A stretch of 64,000 nucleotides of DNA from Shewanella avicenniae. GTDB taxonomy: Bacteria > Pseudomonadota > Gammaproteobacteria > Enterobacterales > Shewanellaceae. Below are positions 36,414 to 46,035 of this stretch, piece after piece. Numbering within the stretch: the first letter of the stretch is position 1; each line of letters opens with the position of its first letter. Below the pieces are notes generated by a model. That model did no database searches. It saw only the letters and a list, made by a program, of their open reading frames with translations, and was not told the DNA's origin. Location of the stretch: positions 3,162,001-3,226,000 of the forward strand of contig NZ_CP071503.1 in NCBI RefSeq assembly GCF_017354945.1. The letters run 5' to 3'. Both the position numbers and the translations under genes were made by a program.

Positions 36414-37703
36414 ATGACCCCGATTGAAAAAAGAGCCTTTAGCTATGCCTCTACCATTATTGCGTTGTTTGATGAGGTATTAGCCACCAAGAAAAATGCC
36501 GATCGAGTGATTGCAGATTATTTTCGAGCCAACAAAAAGCATGGTGCGAAAGACCGCCGCATTATTCGTGAAACGCTGTTTGGCCTGTTCCGTTGGTGGG
36601 GATGGTTGCAGCGCATCCCCGCTCAACCCGAAGCAACGCAGCAGTTGCGATTACAACAGCTTTATTTCACAGCCAAGCTTGAGCAACATCCGTGGCAAGA
36701 TATCAGCGACGCGTGGGCAAGTTTGGCGGAGTTTGCTGCGCCGTCTTGCACCATTGTAGATGTGCAAAGCGGATGCGCTTGGCTAAATCAGCTGTTTGCC
36801 GAGGGTGAATTCACCGCAGAACAACTGGTACCGGCATGGCTTTGGCCACTGCTGCCCAAGGATTTTTCCGAACAAGAGGCATTGATAGATGCCCTTTGCC
36901 AACGACCACCAATTTGGGCTCGAGCACAGCAGATTGACCGTGATGTCGCGGTTACGCAATTACGCGCGTTAGAGATTGATGCCGCGTCAGGCCCATTCGC
37001 CGATACATTATCGCTGGGTCATAAAAGTCTTAATCTGCAGCAAGTTGAACTCTATCAAACGGGTAAATTGGAAATTCAAGATCTTGCATCGCAAGTTATC
37101 GGCCAAGTCTGTCAGCCACAGCCAGCTCAACGTTGGTGGGATGCCTGTTGTGGTGCAGGTGGTAAGAGCCTGCAACTTGCTTCATTGATGGTGCAAAATG
37201 GTGCGGGTGACGGCCAAATTGTAGCGTCCGATATTCGCCCTGCAGCAATGAATGAATTAGCCAAAAGAGCATCACGCGCTGGCTTTAACAACATCCACTT
37301 ACAAGCGTGGCACAACGATGAATTACCGGTCAGCGCTGCGAGTTTTGATGGTGTATTGGTCGATGCACCTTGCAGCTGCACGGGCACTTGGCGCCGCAAC
37401 CCTGATCAGCGCTGGTTAGATACCGAAGACACTGTGCATGAGAGCGCGCAATTGCAACTGAGTATTTTGACCAAAGCTGCAGCAGCGGTAGCACTCAATG
37501 GCAGCTTGGTGTACGCGACGTGTTCAATTACCGATGTTGAAAACCAACAACTGGTATCAGCCTTTTTAGCCAATCATCCACAATTTGAGATAGTCGAGTT
37601 AACCCACCCGTTTAACGGTGCTCAAACAAAATTTCTGACCATTTGGCCATTTGATGCCAATAGCGATGGAATGTTTGTGGCAAAAATGCGCCGTATCTCA
37701 TAG
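36414..37703 (+). CDS. RsmB/NOP family RNA (cytosine-5-)methyltransferase
   Basis: A 429-residue SAM-dependent RNA m5C methyltransferase. The SAM-binding motif WDACCGAGGKSLQLA is near residue 240, the motif IV cysteine in VDAPCSCTGTWRRNPD near 318, and the catalytic motif VI in YATCSI near 364. The N-terminal 150 residues resemble the RsmB/NusB-like region. It may modify 16S rRNA or tRNA, but this member is not RsmB or RsmF by recognisable context. A TATACT -10-like sequence lies 36-41 nt upstream of the ATG. Confidence 0.9.
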   Translation: MTPIEKRAFSYASTIIALFDEVLATKKNADRVIADYFRANKKHGAKDRRIIRETLFGLFRWWGWLQRIPAQPEATQQLRLQQLYFTAKLEQHPWQDISDAWASLAEFAAPSCTIVDVQSGCAWLNQLFAEGEFTAEQLVPAWLWPLLPKDFSEQEALIDALCQRPPIWARAQQIDRDVAVTQLRALEIDAASGPFADTLSLGHKSLNLQQVELYQTGKLEIQDLASQVIGQVCQPQPAQRWWDACCGAGGKSLQLASLMVQNGAGDGQIVASDIRPAAMNELAKRASRAGFNNIHLQAWHNDELPVSAASFDGVLVDAPCSCTGTWRRNPDQRWLDTEDTVHESAQLQLSILTKAAAAVALNGSLVYATCSITDVENQQLVSAFLANHPQFEIVELTHPFNGAQTKFLTIWPFDANSDGMFVAKMRRIS

Positions 37704-37849
37704 GTGTTAGCCGTGTCAACCAGCCATTCAGTGACGAGGGCTGGTGAAAATTACTGACCGAAAATCACGAAATTTTTCGCTTTAGCTTGCTGTTTGCTTT
37801 AGGTAAAAAGAGTGCGTGCAATATTTGCACTGTGAATTGGAACAGTAAG

Positions 37850-38017
37850 ATGTCACGCGAATACTATTTTGATGAAGAAGATTCATCATGGGATGATGAG
37901 CAACTGCGCGGCAAGCCACGTAGTAAGAAAGTTAAGCAACGTCGTCGCGACACCAAACGTCGCTACTTTGACGAGCATATGGAGACCGAATATCTGGACA
38001 CCAAATGGCAAGACTAA
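37850..38017 (+). CDS. Small highly charged protein of unknown function
   Basis: A 55-residue protein with an acidic, aromatic N-terminus (SREYYFDEEDSSWDDE), a strongly basic centre (KPRSKKVKQRRRDTKRR) and an acidic end. It is probably partly disordered, and the basic block could bind nucleic acid. The ATG is preceded by GGA at about 8 nt; a longer frame at 37787 lacks a ribosome site. It is followed by a strong terminator, which supports a real transcription unit. No family is recognised. Confidence 0.6.
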   Translation: MSREYYFDEEDSSWDDEQLRGKPRSKKVKQRRRDTKRRYFDEHMETEYLDTKWQD

Positions 38018-38051
38018 TGCTCGACACATCTAGATAATGGTCGCACCGAAT

Positions 38052-38083
38052 AAAAAGAAGGGCTGGTAATTACCAGCCCTTTT
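38052..38083. terminator. Bidirectional terminator between small ORF and glnB
   Basis: AAGGGCTGGTAA / TTACCAGCCCTT, a 12-bp perfect inverted repeat at 38058-38081. It is flanked by TTTT on the plus strand and by a T-rich tract on the minus strand, so it can stop both the small plus-strand gene and glnB. Confidence 0.9.
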
Positions 38084-38109
38084 GTATTCTGCAGGACAAG
38101 AAAGCGCTA

Positions 38110-38466
<357 letters not shown>

Positions 38467-38660
38467 TTAATAATGCACGATTGCGGCAAGCTTAACATGC
38501 ACTGTTACGGAAAACCGTCTTTGATGACCAAAATTTAACTATAACCAGTGTTTTTGGTTATTAGATAATCGTCTAAGTAAGCCCGAGCAATCCCAGTTTC
38601 AGCTTCTACACTTGTTAAACGGGCGCAAGGAATGCGCCAATTAAACAAAAGGAATTGTTT

Positions 38661-39167
38661 ATGAAACGGGATAACTCTCGCGGTTTTACCTTGGTAGAAC
38701 TGATGGTCACCATCACTGTTGCCAGTATATTACTTGGTATCGGTGTTCCCTCACTGACTGCACTGCTGCGTACTTATCAGGCCGATTCAGCCGTCAATCA
38801 ACTCAAACAAACCATCTGGCTGGCACGCAACCAAGCCATTAATTACGGTGTGCGGGTTGCGCTGTGCCGATTAGAAAATAACAGCTGTATCGCTCAGAAT
38901 TGGCAACAAGGCGTTACCGTGTTTACGGATCCTAATGGCAACTACCAATTCGATGACGGTGAAACGATTCTCTATCAACTGGAATCACTGGATAGCAACA
39001 GCCAAATCTTTTTTAACCGCCGTGCGATTCGTTTTTTACCAACGGGACTCGCCAGTGGCATGAACGGCACCATGAGTTATTGTCCCAATACTGATGATGT
39101 GCCTGCGCGCGGCATAGTGGTCAATCAAGCGGGACGTATTCGCCTGAGTGACCTGACGAACTGTTGA
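38661..39167 (+). CDS. GspH/FimT family pseudopilin
   Basis: A 168-residue type IV minor pilin-like protein. The class III signal peptide is SRG|FTLVELMVTI, with cleavage expected after the Gly and the conserved Glu5 of the mature protein present. A hydrophobic helix and an RNQAINYG segment (family hallmark LARNQAI) follow, then a beta-rich C-terminus with cysteines. It would be processed by PilD and join a pilus tip or secretion pseudopilus. The ATG with AAAGGAA is preferred over a TTG two codons upstream. The other minor pilin genes (pilV, pilW, pilX, pilY1, pilE) are not adjacent. Confidence 0.9.
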   Translation: MKRDNSRGFTLVELMVTITVASILLGIGVPSLTALLRTYQADSAVNQLKQTIWLARNQAINYGVRVALCRLENNSCIAQNWQQGVTVFTDPNGNYQFDDGETILYQLESLDSNSQIFFNRRAIRFLPTGLASGMNGTMSYCPNTDDVPARGIVVNQAGRIRLSDLTNC

Positions 39168-39258
39168 AGCACTCAATATCGCTTATTTTGTATTCCAATG
39201 CCGAACAGCTATCCCTATACTTATTTTTAATAGGCGCGAGCTCAATCGGAGAAATGGA

Positions 39259-39762
39259 ATGCCAAGGTTTCAAGCAGGATTCACCTTAGTCGAGTTAATG
39301 GTCACCATTGCAGTGGCCGCAATTTTACTGACCGTTGGGGTGCCATCGTTGAAATCTCTCTACGATGGCTATCGCGGCAGCTCTTCAATCAGTCAAATCC
39401 AGCAAACGCTCGCGTTTGCCCGCAACCAAGCAGTGAGCTATGGTAGACCCGTATGGGTATGTGCAGCAGGAGATATAACGTCCTCGACAAAGTCTTGTGG
39501 TAGCGATTGGAAAAAGGGGATTTGGGTTTATTTTACAGAAGATTCCAAAATTGAAGTCATAAAGGTTGTTGATGCTTTCAACAGTAATGACAACGTTAAA
39601 GGAGGCAGCTATGAATTTAGAGCTGATGGCATGGGTGCCGACGCCTCTAAATCTGTAACATTTATCTATTGCCCCAATAATGAGTCCACTGCATCCCGCA
39701 GTGCTGTAGTAAGTCCTTCTGGAATGGTACGTGAAGGCCCAGACAACCAGACATGTAATTAA
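39259..39762 (+). CDS. GspH/FimT family pseudopilin (second copy)
   Basis: A 167-residue paralogue of the preceding gene: class III signal AG|FTLVELMVTIAVAAILLTVGVPS, then FARNQAVSYG near residue 56, and a beta-rich C-terminal domain with cysteines around 71-84 and at the end. N-terminal identity with the upstream copy is high, while the C-terminal domains differ. It lies 91 nt downstream, so the pair arose by duplication and probably shares a transcript. It belongs to a type IV pilus or pseudopilus; the partner genes lie elsewhere. Confidence 0.9.
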   Translation: MPRFQAGFTLVELMVTIAVAAILLTVGVPSLKSLYDGYRGSSSISQIQQTLAFARNQAVSYGRPVWVCAAGDITSSTKSCGSDWKKGIWVYFTEDSKIEVIKVVDAFNSNDNVKGGSYEFRADGMGADASKSVTFIYCPNNESTASRSAVVSPSGMVREGPDNQTCN

Positions 39763-39878
39763 CACTAAGCTACTCATCTTAAATAGAAAGTCATAAATAA
39801 TTTGCCAGCTAAATATCGTTCGCGAGTTTTAGCGACTACAATTTAGACAGATTCTCAGGCATCAGTGGATACCGCAAA

Positions 39879-40247
39879 ATGGAAGATAAACGTAAGTTTT
39901 CGCGCATTCTGTTTGAAACCAAAGCCAGCTTACATAATGAGCAAGGTGAGTGGCAGACTCGGCTACATGATTTATGCCTTAATGGCGCAATGGTTGAGCA
40001 ACCTGATGGGATGCAAACCGATAAGCCAATGGAATTAGGCTTTACCCTACCGGGCTCAGATATCGAATTGCGCATGACGGCAGATGTGGTCTACCAAAAT
40101 AATGGCTTTCTTGGTTTGAAATGCGCGTTTATCGACCTTGACAGTATTACCCATCTTAGACGGTTGCTTGAGCTTAATACCGGTGATACGTCACTGCTCA
40201 ACCGTGAACTAAAGCAATTCATTACGGAACATGAACAAGCGCAGTAA
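39879..40247 (+). CDS. PilZ domain protein (single domain)
   Basis: A 122-residue protein consisting of one PilZ domain, the c-di-GMP receptor fold. The N-terminal arginine motif RXXXR is present as R5-KFS-R9. The second motif, usually (D/N)XSXXG, reads D31-L-C33-L-N-G36, so the serine is replaced by cysteine. It lies downstream of two pseudopilin genes, which fits a role in pilus or surface regulation, but it is not the PilZ of the holB-pilZ locus. The ribosome site is weak. c-di-GMP binding is plausible rather than certain. Confidence 0.85.
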   Translation: MEDKRKFSRILFETKASLHNEQGEWQTRLHDLCLNGAMVEQPDGMQTDKPMELGFTLPGSDIELRMTADVVYQNNGFLGLKCAFIDLDSITHLRRLLELNTGDTSLLNRELKQFITEHEQAQ

Positions 40248-40278
40248 ACCGCTGCGCTTGAACCATCTTAAGCCACTA

Positions 40279-41646
40279 TTAAACCAAAGCATCTAGCGCT
40301 TCGCTGAGTTTGGCAACGCCAACCACTTCCATTCCGGCAGGCGCTTTCTTTGGCACGTTAGCTTTGGGCACAATAGCCCGGGTAAAGCCGTGTTTCGCCG
40401 CCTCAATCAAACGCTCAGTGCCATTCGGTACCGGGCGAATTTCACCCGATAACCCTACCTCACCAAACACCACCAGATCGCGGGGCAATACAATTGAGCG
40501 GAAACTCGATACCATCGACAGTAGCAAGGTTAAATCGGCGCTGGTTTCAGACACTTTGACCCCACCAACCACGTTGACAAACACATCTTGATCCGACATC
40601 TGCAAGCCACCATGACGATGCAACACCGCAAGTAACATTGCCAGACGGTTTGCGTCCGTGCCCACCGCGATTCGCCGAGGATGGCCAGCCATCGACTGAT
40701 CGACCAACACTTGCAGCTCGACCAAAAGTGGCCGCGTGCCTTCCCACACCACCATCACCACTGAACCAGGCGCCGCTTCATCTGCACGCGACAAGAAAAT
40801 TGCCGAGGGATTGGCGACTTCACGTAAGCCCTTTTCGGTCATGGCAAACACACCGAGCTCATTGATGGCGCCAAAGCGGTTTTTATGCGAACGCAGGGTA
40901 CGATAGCGGCTGTCGCTATCCCCTTCAAACATTACTGAGCAGTCAATACAGTGCTCAAGTACCTTTGGACCCGCCAGACTACCGTCTTTGGTAACGTGTC
41001 CGACCATAATAATGGCGATGCCATTTTGTTTCGCAAAGCGAGTCAGAAACGCCGCAGACTCACGCACCTGCGCCACGCTGCCCGGCGAAGATTGCACATC
41101 GCTGATATGCATCACCTGAATAGAATCGATGACGATGATTTTTGGTTGTTCACGTAACGCGATTTCGCAAATCACATCAACACTGGTTTCCGACAGCATC
41201 TTGAGTTTATCCGTCGGCAAGCTAAGGCGATGAGCCCGCATCGCCACTTGCTGCAGCGATTCTTCCCCGGTAACGTAAAGTGCTGGCATGGTTTGCGCCA
41301 AGCCACACAGGGTTTGCAACAGCAAAGTACTTTTACCGGCGCCGGGATGACCACCAATCAAGATCGCACTGCCCGCGACAATGCCACCGCCTAGCACACG
41401 GTCAAACTCAACAAAGCCGGTCGCAATGCGTGGCACCTCGTTTAGATCAATCTGATCTAAGGTCTGCACACTGCCACCTGAAGAACCTGCATAGCCGCTG
41501 AAGTTACTGCTTTTGACGGCGGTCACAGCCCCCAAGCGCACTTCGGTAATCGTGTTCCATTCTTGGCATGCGCTGCATTGCCCTTGCCAACGAGGGAAAT
41601 CTTGTCCACATTCATTGCAGACATATGCTGTTTTATTTTTCGCCAT
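40279..41646 (-). CDS. radA: DNA repair protein RadA
   Basis: A 455-residue RecA-like branch-migration helicase acting in recombination. The N-terminal zinc finger uses Cys10, Cys13, Cys24 and Cys27. Walker A GHPGAGKST lies near residue 98, the RadA-specific KNRFG motif near 255, and a C-terminal Lon-protease-like domain from about 290 on (GDVNVxGG-type sequence NVVGGVKVSE). The length is normal. It is divergent from a large PilZ gene and convergent with the small PilZ gene. In E. coli radA follows serB; here serB lies about 2.6 kb away beyond the PilZ gene. Confidence 0.96.
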   Translation of the reverse strand: MAKNKTAYVCNECGQDFPRWQGQCSACQEWNTITEVRLGAVTAVKSSNFSGYAGSSGGSVQTLDQIDLNEVPRIATGFVEFDRVLGGGIVAGSAILIGGHPGAGKSTLLLQTLCGLAQTMPALYVTGEESLQQVAMRAHRLSLPTDKLKMLSETSVDVICEIALREQPKIIVIDSIQVMHISDVQSSPGSVAQVRESAAFLTRFAKQNGIAIIMVGHVTKDGSLAGPKVLEHCIDCSVMFEGDSDSRYRTLRSHKNRFGAINELGVFAMTEKGLREVANPSAIFLSRADEAAPGSVVMVVWEGTRPLLVELQVLVDQSMAGHPRRIAVGTDANRLAMLLAVLHRHGGLQMSDQDVFVNVVGGVKVSETSADLTLLLSMVSSFRSIVLPRDLVVFGEVGLSGEIRPVPNGTERLIEAAKHGFTRAIVPKANVPKKAPAGMEVVGVAKLSEALDALV

Positions 41647-41794
41647 ACCCGTCTAAATATTGCGCTACAGAAAAATATTTACGATACCACTATCTTAACT
41701 ATCTGATACTAGTGGATATAGCTTTAGTTTCTCTGTATTTTGCCGATAGTTATCTATAGATTTGTCAGTGTAACACTGTTTTGAGGTGAAACGG

Positions 41795-44182
41795 ATGAGC
41801 CCAGAAGCTCACGCAAGTTTGATTGAACAGCTCAAGCCGATGATGATGGAACCGAGTTTCGAGGAAATCTTCGCCCGCTTAACCGCTAAAGAATCAAACT
41901 CAACTCGCTTTTTGTTGAAGATGGAAATCAACCGTCTCGCCTCGCCGTGCATGCGTGTTATCGATTTACGCGATAAAAGTGATGCGCTCTGCAGTGAAGT
42001 ATCTTTTGGCGGCCAACGCCATTTTTTAGATGAAGCGGCCAAGCAAGATTTTGAAACCGCCTTAGCGCTTTATCGCAACAACTACACTATGGGTGTGTAT
42101 GAGCATGTGATGAACATGCACACTGAACGCAAACGTCGCCAACGCTCGCTAAACGACATCGATGAAACGGACGATTCCTATAAAGTACGCGGGATTATTC
42201 TCGGCAACTACATTCGCCGTACCGAAGAGCGGATGAATTACAGCATTAAGATTTTGGTATCCCAACCTGGGGTTAAAGAAATTGCCGGTAGTACTATCGA
42301 TCTCTCCGTCGGTGGCGCGCGTGTCAAAATCCCAGTCAGACACAACCTCGATCTCAATCAACCCTTGTTGATCAAACTGACTGAGCTCAATGATGAGTTT
42401 TACTTTGAAGATCTTCAACAAGGTGTGGAATATCTGGTCGCCGATGCCAGTAGCAAAGATGATGATTGCGTCTTACGCCTAAAACGAGCCGGCGGCAGTG
42501 AAAAGCTGTCAGAGATGCTGACCAATCTGATCCGCGGCTTTAAATTCCGCTATAAAGTTGATATTAACGATCTATTGGTGAATGCCAGTGGCATGGGGTT
42601 TGAACGCCATTACTTACCGCATTACCCGCACTTACCGGTATTTGTTGAGCGCGATGAACAAGGTGATTATCACGCCACCAATGTGCTACTCAGCCATGAT
42701 AACCAAGGATTACTACATCACTTTGCCGATGATAATGAGATCAACCAATTGCCGGTCGTCCTCAATAGCGATCGTATTAATGCGTTAATCAGCGAGCCTA
42801 ACAAAGTAGCACATGGGCTGCTGTTTAGTTTTACATTTCATGCCCAAGGCCGAGTGTTCTTCTACGGCGCAACATTGGCAGAGTTACAACAACAGCCACA
42901 CTTGATGCCGCTATTTTTAGGGTTTGGAGCTAAAAAATCGGGTTGGCGAGTATTTCGAATGTACGCCAACCAAATTGACCACAACCAAACCTACAAAGCG
43001 TCTATTTTGCCGGGTGACGATCAAAATTACGCACCGTTGACGGAACAGCAACTAGCACGCTATAGCCATTTAATCCAGCTAGTTGACTGCACTTGTGAGG
43101 CTGGACAAGCGCGATATCAACGCTGGCAGTCATCACTCAGCGCCAACGAACTAAAGTGTTTTGGTCTCAAAAAATTGACCAAACAAACATTACGGCCAAT
43201 TTCGATGCAGTTTAGTGAACGCCGGATTGAGCCGCGTTATACCTTTAGAACCAGTGTATTGATCCACCTTAACGGCAAGGATTATGAAGCTGTCACCCAA
43301 GATATCTCTAGTCGCGGGCTGCAACTTAACCTCACAGAAGCACTCAGTGAAGAGAATATTCACGAGGTCAATCTGAGCTTTCCTAAGCTGCAAGAACTGT
43401 CGCCGAAAGCGCAATTGCAACAACTGCCCTACCGTATTGTCAAAAGTCGCAAAAACGGTTTAGCGCTGCATCTGGCCGCCGCTATCGGCCATGAAGTGCA
43501 TAATGGGGTGGAGTTTTTAAACCGGCTTATTATTCATAACCGTGCCAAACTCGACCAACTGAGCGAACAAAATATTGAAGTAAAAGAGCTGGCGGATGCT
43601 CTGAAAAACCAAGTGATGCGCCATCTGCATTCTGTGCCCTACATGCTTGAAAAAACCAGTAAGTCATTTCGTATTGCCGCCATTGGGGTGGGTATGACCC
43701 GCGACCCCATCAGTGACCGATTTGCCTGCGAGCGTGAACAAACCTTGTTGTTTGACCTGTCGCCTTTGTTAGCTAATGGCCATTTAAAACAAAATATTAT
43801 TGCCCCCATCAGAGCTCTGCGGCCGCAACAGAATGGCACCTTTACTGAAGTATTTGCAGTCTCCGTTGGGCCTAACAGCAACCGTAAATTGGTGCGCTGT
43901 AAGTATTTAGATAGTTTTGTTTCGCCAGAGCAGGAGATTCATTACATCAAACAAGCCGATGAAATTGGCGAGTTTGTCGCGTTTAGGATCTATCGCGCAG
44001 CCACTGACAAACCGGATTTATCATATCTGCAACGGGAATTGGAATATATTCGGCTGCATGCCATGCACAAAGGCAAACAACTGGAAAGTTTGTTATGGCG
44101 GATTGTCGGCGTGGGTGAAATTGCCGACGTCAGTGATGAAGTGCGCTGTCGCTATCCAGAACTGAACCCATTGCCTGAATAG
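41795..44182 (+). CDS. Large protein with two PilZ domains
   Basis: A 795-residue cytoplasmic protein with two PilZ modules. The first begins around residue 140 (RRTEER, then DLSVGGARV near 168); the second around 475 (ERRIEPRY, then DISSRGL near 503). Both keep the arginine cluster and the (D/N)XSXXG element, so two c-di-GMP sites are possible. Flanking regions (1-130, 230-470 and 560-795) match no domain I can name. I recall long PilZ proteins of this kind next to radA/serB in Shewanella. The ATG with a GAGG site is chosen over a GTG three codons earlier. Confidence 0.88.
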   Translation: MSPEAHASLIEQLKPMMMEPSFEEIFARLTAKESNSTRFLLKMEINRLASPCMRVIDLRDKSDALCSEVSFGGQRHFLDEAAKQDFETALALYRNNYTMGVYEHVMNMHTERKRRQRSLNDIDETDDSYKVRGIILGNYIRRTEERMNYSIKILVSQPGVKEIAGSTIDLSVGGARVKIPVRHNLDLNQPLLIKLTELNDEFYFEDLQQGVEYLVADASSKDDDCVLRLKRAGGSEKLSEMLTNLIRGFKFRYKVDINDLLVNASGMGFERHYLPHYPHLPVFVERDEQGDYHATNVLLSHDNQGLLHHFADDNEINQLPVVLNSDRINALISEPNKVAHGLLFSFTFHAQGRVFFYGATLAELQQQPHLMPLFLGFGAKKSGWRVFRMYANQIDHNQTYKASILPGDDQNYAPLTEQQLARYSHLIQLVDCTCEAGQARYQRWQSSLSANELKCFGLKKLTKQTLRPISMQFSERRIEPRYTFRTSVLIHLNGKDYEAVTQDISSRGLQLNLTEALSEENIHEVNLSFPKLQELSPKAQLQQLPYRIVKSRKNGLALHLAAAIGHEVHNGVEFLNRLIIHNRAKLDQLSEQNIEVKELADALKNQVMRHLHSVPYMLEKTSKSFRIAAIGVGMTRDPISDRFACEREQTLLFDLSPLLANGHLKQNIIAPIRALRPQQNGTFTEVFAVSVGPNSNRKLVRCKYLDSFVSPEQEIHYIKQADEIGEFVAFRIYRAATDKPDLSYLQRELEYIRLHAMHKGKQLESLLWRIVGVGEIADVSDEVRCRYPELNPLPE

Positions 44183-44202
44183 CGCCAACGCTGCGCACCA
44201 AA

Positions 44203-45171
44203 TTATCGTTGCAGATAATATGGCAATACCTGTAAGCCCAACTGGGTGATTGCTGCATCGGCAGCCGCGGCCAGCTTGGGTTTGGCATGATACGCCACAC
44301 CAAATGCGGCGGCTTCGACCATGGGGATATCATTGGCACCATCGCCAATCGCCATGGTTTGCGCCGCGCTGATCTGCCACTCAGCAGCACAACGCAGTAC
44401 TGTGTCGGCTTTAAACTGGGCATCAACCACTTTGCCAGTCACTTCACCGGTAAATTTGCCATCTGCAAACACCAACTCATTGGCATAGGCTGCATCAAAC
44501 CCCAACAGTTGCTTTAGATGTCCCACAAACGGGGTAAAGCCTCCAGACGCCACAACTGTGCGCCACTGATGGGCTTGCAGTTCCGCCAACATAGTCTCTA
44601 ACCCTGGACTTAATGGCAAACGGGCACACAACGCCTCAACAATACCGCGATCAGCGCCCTTCAATTTGGCAACGCGGGCTCTGAGACTTTGTTCGAAATC
44701 CAATTCGCCCTGCATGGCGCGTTCAGTCACTTCAGCCACTTCTTTGCCCACCCCTGCTGCAGCCGCAAGTTCATCAATACATTCAATTTGAATGGCGGTT
44801 GAGTCCATATCCATCACTAATAAGCCGGGAACGGTTAATGCTGGCAATGGCGTGTTTTGTGTAATCAACAGATATTCGGTTTCCGTTAATTGCTGCAATT
44901 GCTGCAATGCCGCATCAGAGGGTGTTTGGCTCAGGACCAACTCCAGAGCGAGCAAAGGCTGTTGGCGCTGAATTTCGGCCACACTTATGACAGGGAATAA
45001 TGCAATCTGCTCAATCGCTGCGGCTTCTGCGGCGGCCGTAAAAATGAGTCTAAGCCTCACGCCTGCTGGATGTTGTCCCTCGTCATGAGCAGGCCATTGC
45101 TGCGTTTTGCTCACATAAAATGGTGCGCCTTGAAGTAGTTGTCGCGAAATACAGGAAAACGCTAGGGCCAT
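44203..45171 (-). CDS. serB: Phosphoserine phosphatase
   Basis: Last step of serine synthesis, hydrolysing phosphoserine. The 322-residue HAD enzyme has the nucleophile motif DMDST at 121-125, ASGGFTPFV near 216, and GDGANDIPM near 278, the three HAD motifs. The N-terminal 110 residues form the regulatory extension seen in E. coli SerB. I give the ATG (MALAFSC). A TTG two codons upstream has a better-placed GGAG site (5 nt) and may be the real start. It is divergent from ytjB, the classical serB/smp arrangement. Confidence 0.94.
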   Translation of the reverse strand: MALAFSCISRQLLQGAPFYVSKTQQWPAHDEGQHPAGVRLRLIFTAAAEAAAIEQIALFPVISVAEIQRQQPLLALELVLSQTPSDAALQQLQQLTETEYLLITQNTPLPALTVPGLLVMDMDSTAIQIECIDELAAAAGVGKEVAEVTERAMQGELDFEQSLRARVAKLKGADRGIVEALCARLPLSPGLETMLAELQAHQWRTVVASGGFTPFVGHLKQLLGFDAAYANELVFADGKFTGEVTGKVVDAQFKADTVLRCAAEWQISAAQTMAIGDGANDIPMVEAAAFGVAYHAKPKLAAAADAAITQLGLQVLPYYLQR

Positions 45172-45251
45172 GCTCAAAAATTCTCCGTATGGGCGCTGGT
45201 CGAATTATCCATTATGATTAACAAACCACCAGCAGTTAACTAGGGGACAAA

Positions 45252-45926
45252 GTGTTATTGTTCAGAGGTCTAAAAGCCACTCACACCATTATTCGTCTGC
45301 TACAGATCGCCTTAGCGGTCACGCTGATTATTGGCTTGGTGCAATTGTGGCAGACCAGCCTACTACAAGGCCAGCAGCTTCTAAAGACTCAAACTGAAAA
45401 GATGGCGCGATTAATGGTACAACAAACCGCTTATGGCGCCGCACCCGCACTACAACTGCAAAATGATGAGCAGCTGCAATGGCTCACGTCTGCCTTAGTA
45501 GAAGACCCCAAAGTGATGGCGGCCACCATCTACAACGCTGAAGGAATGCGGTTATCCTTTGCCCAGGATGTGAATGACGATGACATTGATCCGGACACTG
45601 ATGAGCTAGAAGCGCTACTTGCGCCCTATCCGCCCTACGTAGAAGCGATTATTCAGCAGGGAGAAAACCTAGGGTTTATTGAAGTGAGGCTTAACCCGCG
45701 GCTATTTTTCGATGAGATTAAAGCCGCGCACCAACAAAATATGCAACAGCAGCAGATAATGTTAATCGTTGCTGGCGTCATCGGTCTGCTGCTTTCCAGA
45801 GCACTGTCTTTTAAACGCGCGGCAACAGATAGGCGCAGAACGCGGATTAAACGTAATCGCAAACAACAGTCAGCGGCGGCAACAGCGTCAGCCGTCACAG
45901 AGGACGTTCACCCGCTGGAATCTTAG
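45252..45926 (+). CDS. ytjB: YtjB/AhpA (SMP) family membrane protein
   Basis: A 224-residue protein of the SMP/AhpA family, divergent from serB as in E. coli. It has an N-terminal membrane helix (about residues 13-32), a periplasmic domain of about 130 residues (with QTEKMARLMVQQTAYGAAP near 47), a second helix (about 170-186) and a basic cytoplasmic tail (RRRTRIKRNRKQ). The topology resembles sensory proteins without an output domain. The function is poorly defined; the Vibrio homologue AhpA was linked to virulence and hemolysis. Start is GTG with AGGGGA upstream. Confidence 0.88.
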   Translation: MLLFRGLKATHTIIRLLQIALAVTLIIGLVQLWQTSLLQGQQLLKTQTEKMARLMVQQTAYGAAPALQLQNDEQLQWLTSALVEDPKVMAATIYNAEGMRLSFAQDVNDDDIDPDTDELEALLAPYPPYVEAIIQQGENLGFIEVRLNPRLFFDEIKAAHQQNMQQQQIMLIVAGVIGLLLSRALSFKRAATDRRRTRIKRNRKQQSAAATASAVTEDVHPLES

Positions 45927-45960
45927 CAGCATCGATGGGCCGATCATTTGCCTATCCAGC

Positions 45961-45993
45961 TAAAAAAACCATCACCAAGTTGAAGTAATGGTT
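45961..45993 (-). terminator. Probable intrinsic terminator of folA
   Basis: AACCAT / ATGGTT stem with additional inner pairing at 45967-45993, followed on the minus strand by a run of T. It lies 42 nt after the folA stop. The stem is weaker than others in the window. Confidence 0.6.
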
Positions 45994-46035
45994 TGTTGTG
46001 TAGCAATTTCAGCCGACGACGCTAATGTAAGCAGC

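Noticed and set aside
37719..37745. ACCAGCC/GGCTGGT hairpin after the RNA methyltransferase as a terminator
   Set aside because: A 7-bp stem is present but the loop is long (13 nt) and no T-run follows on either strand.
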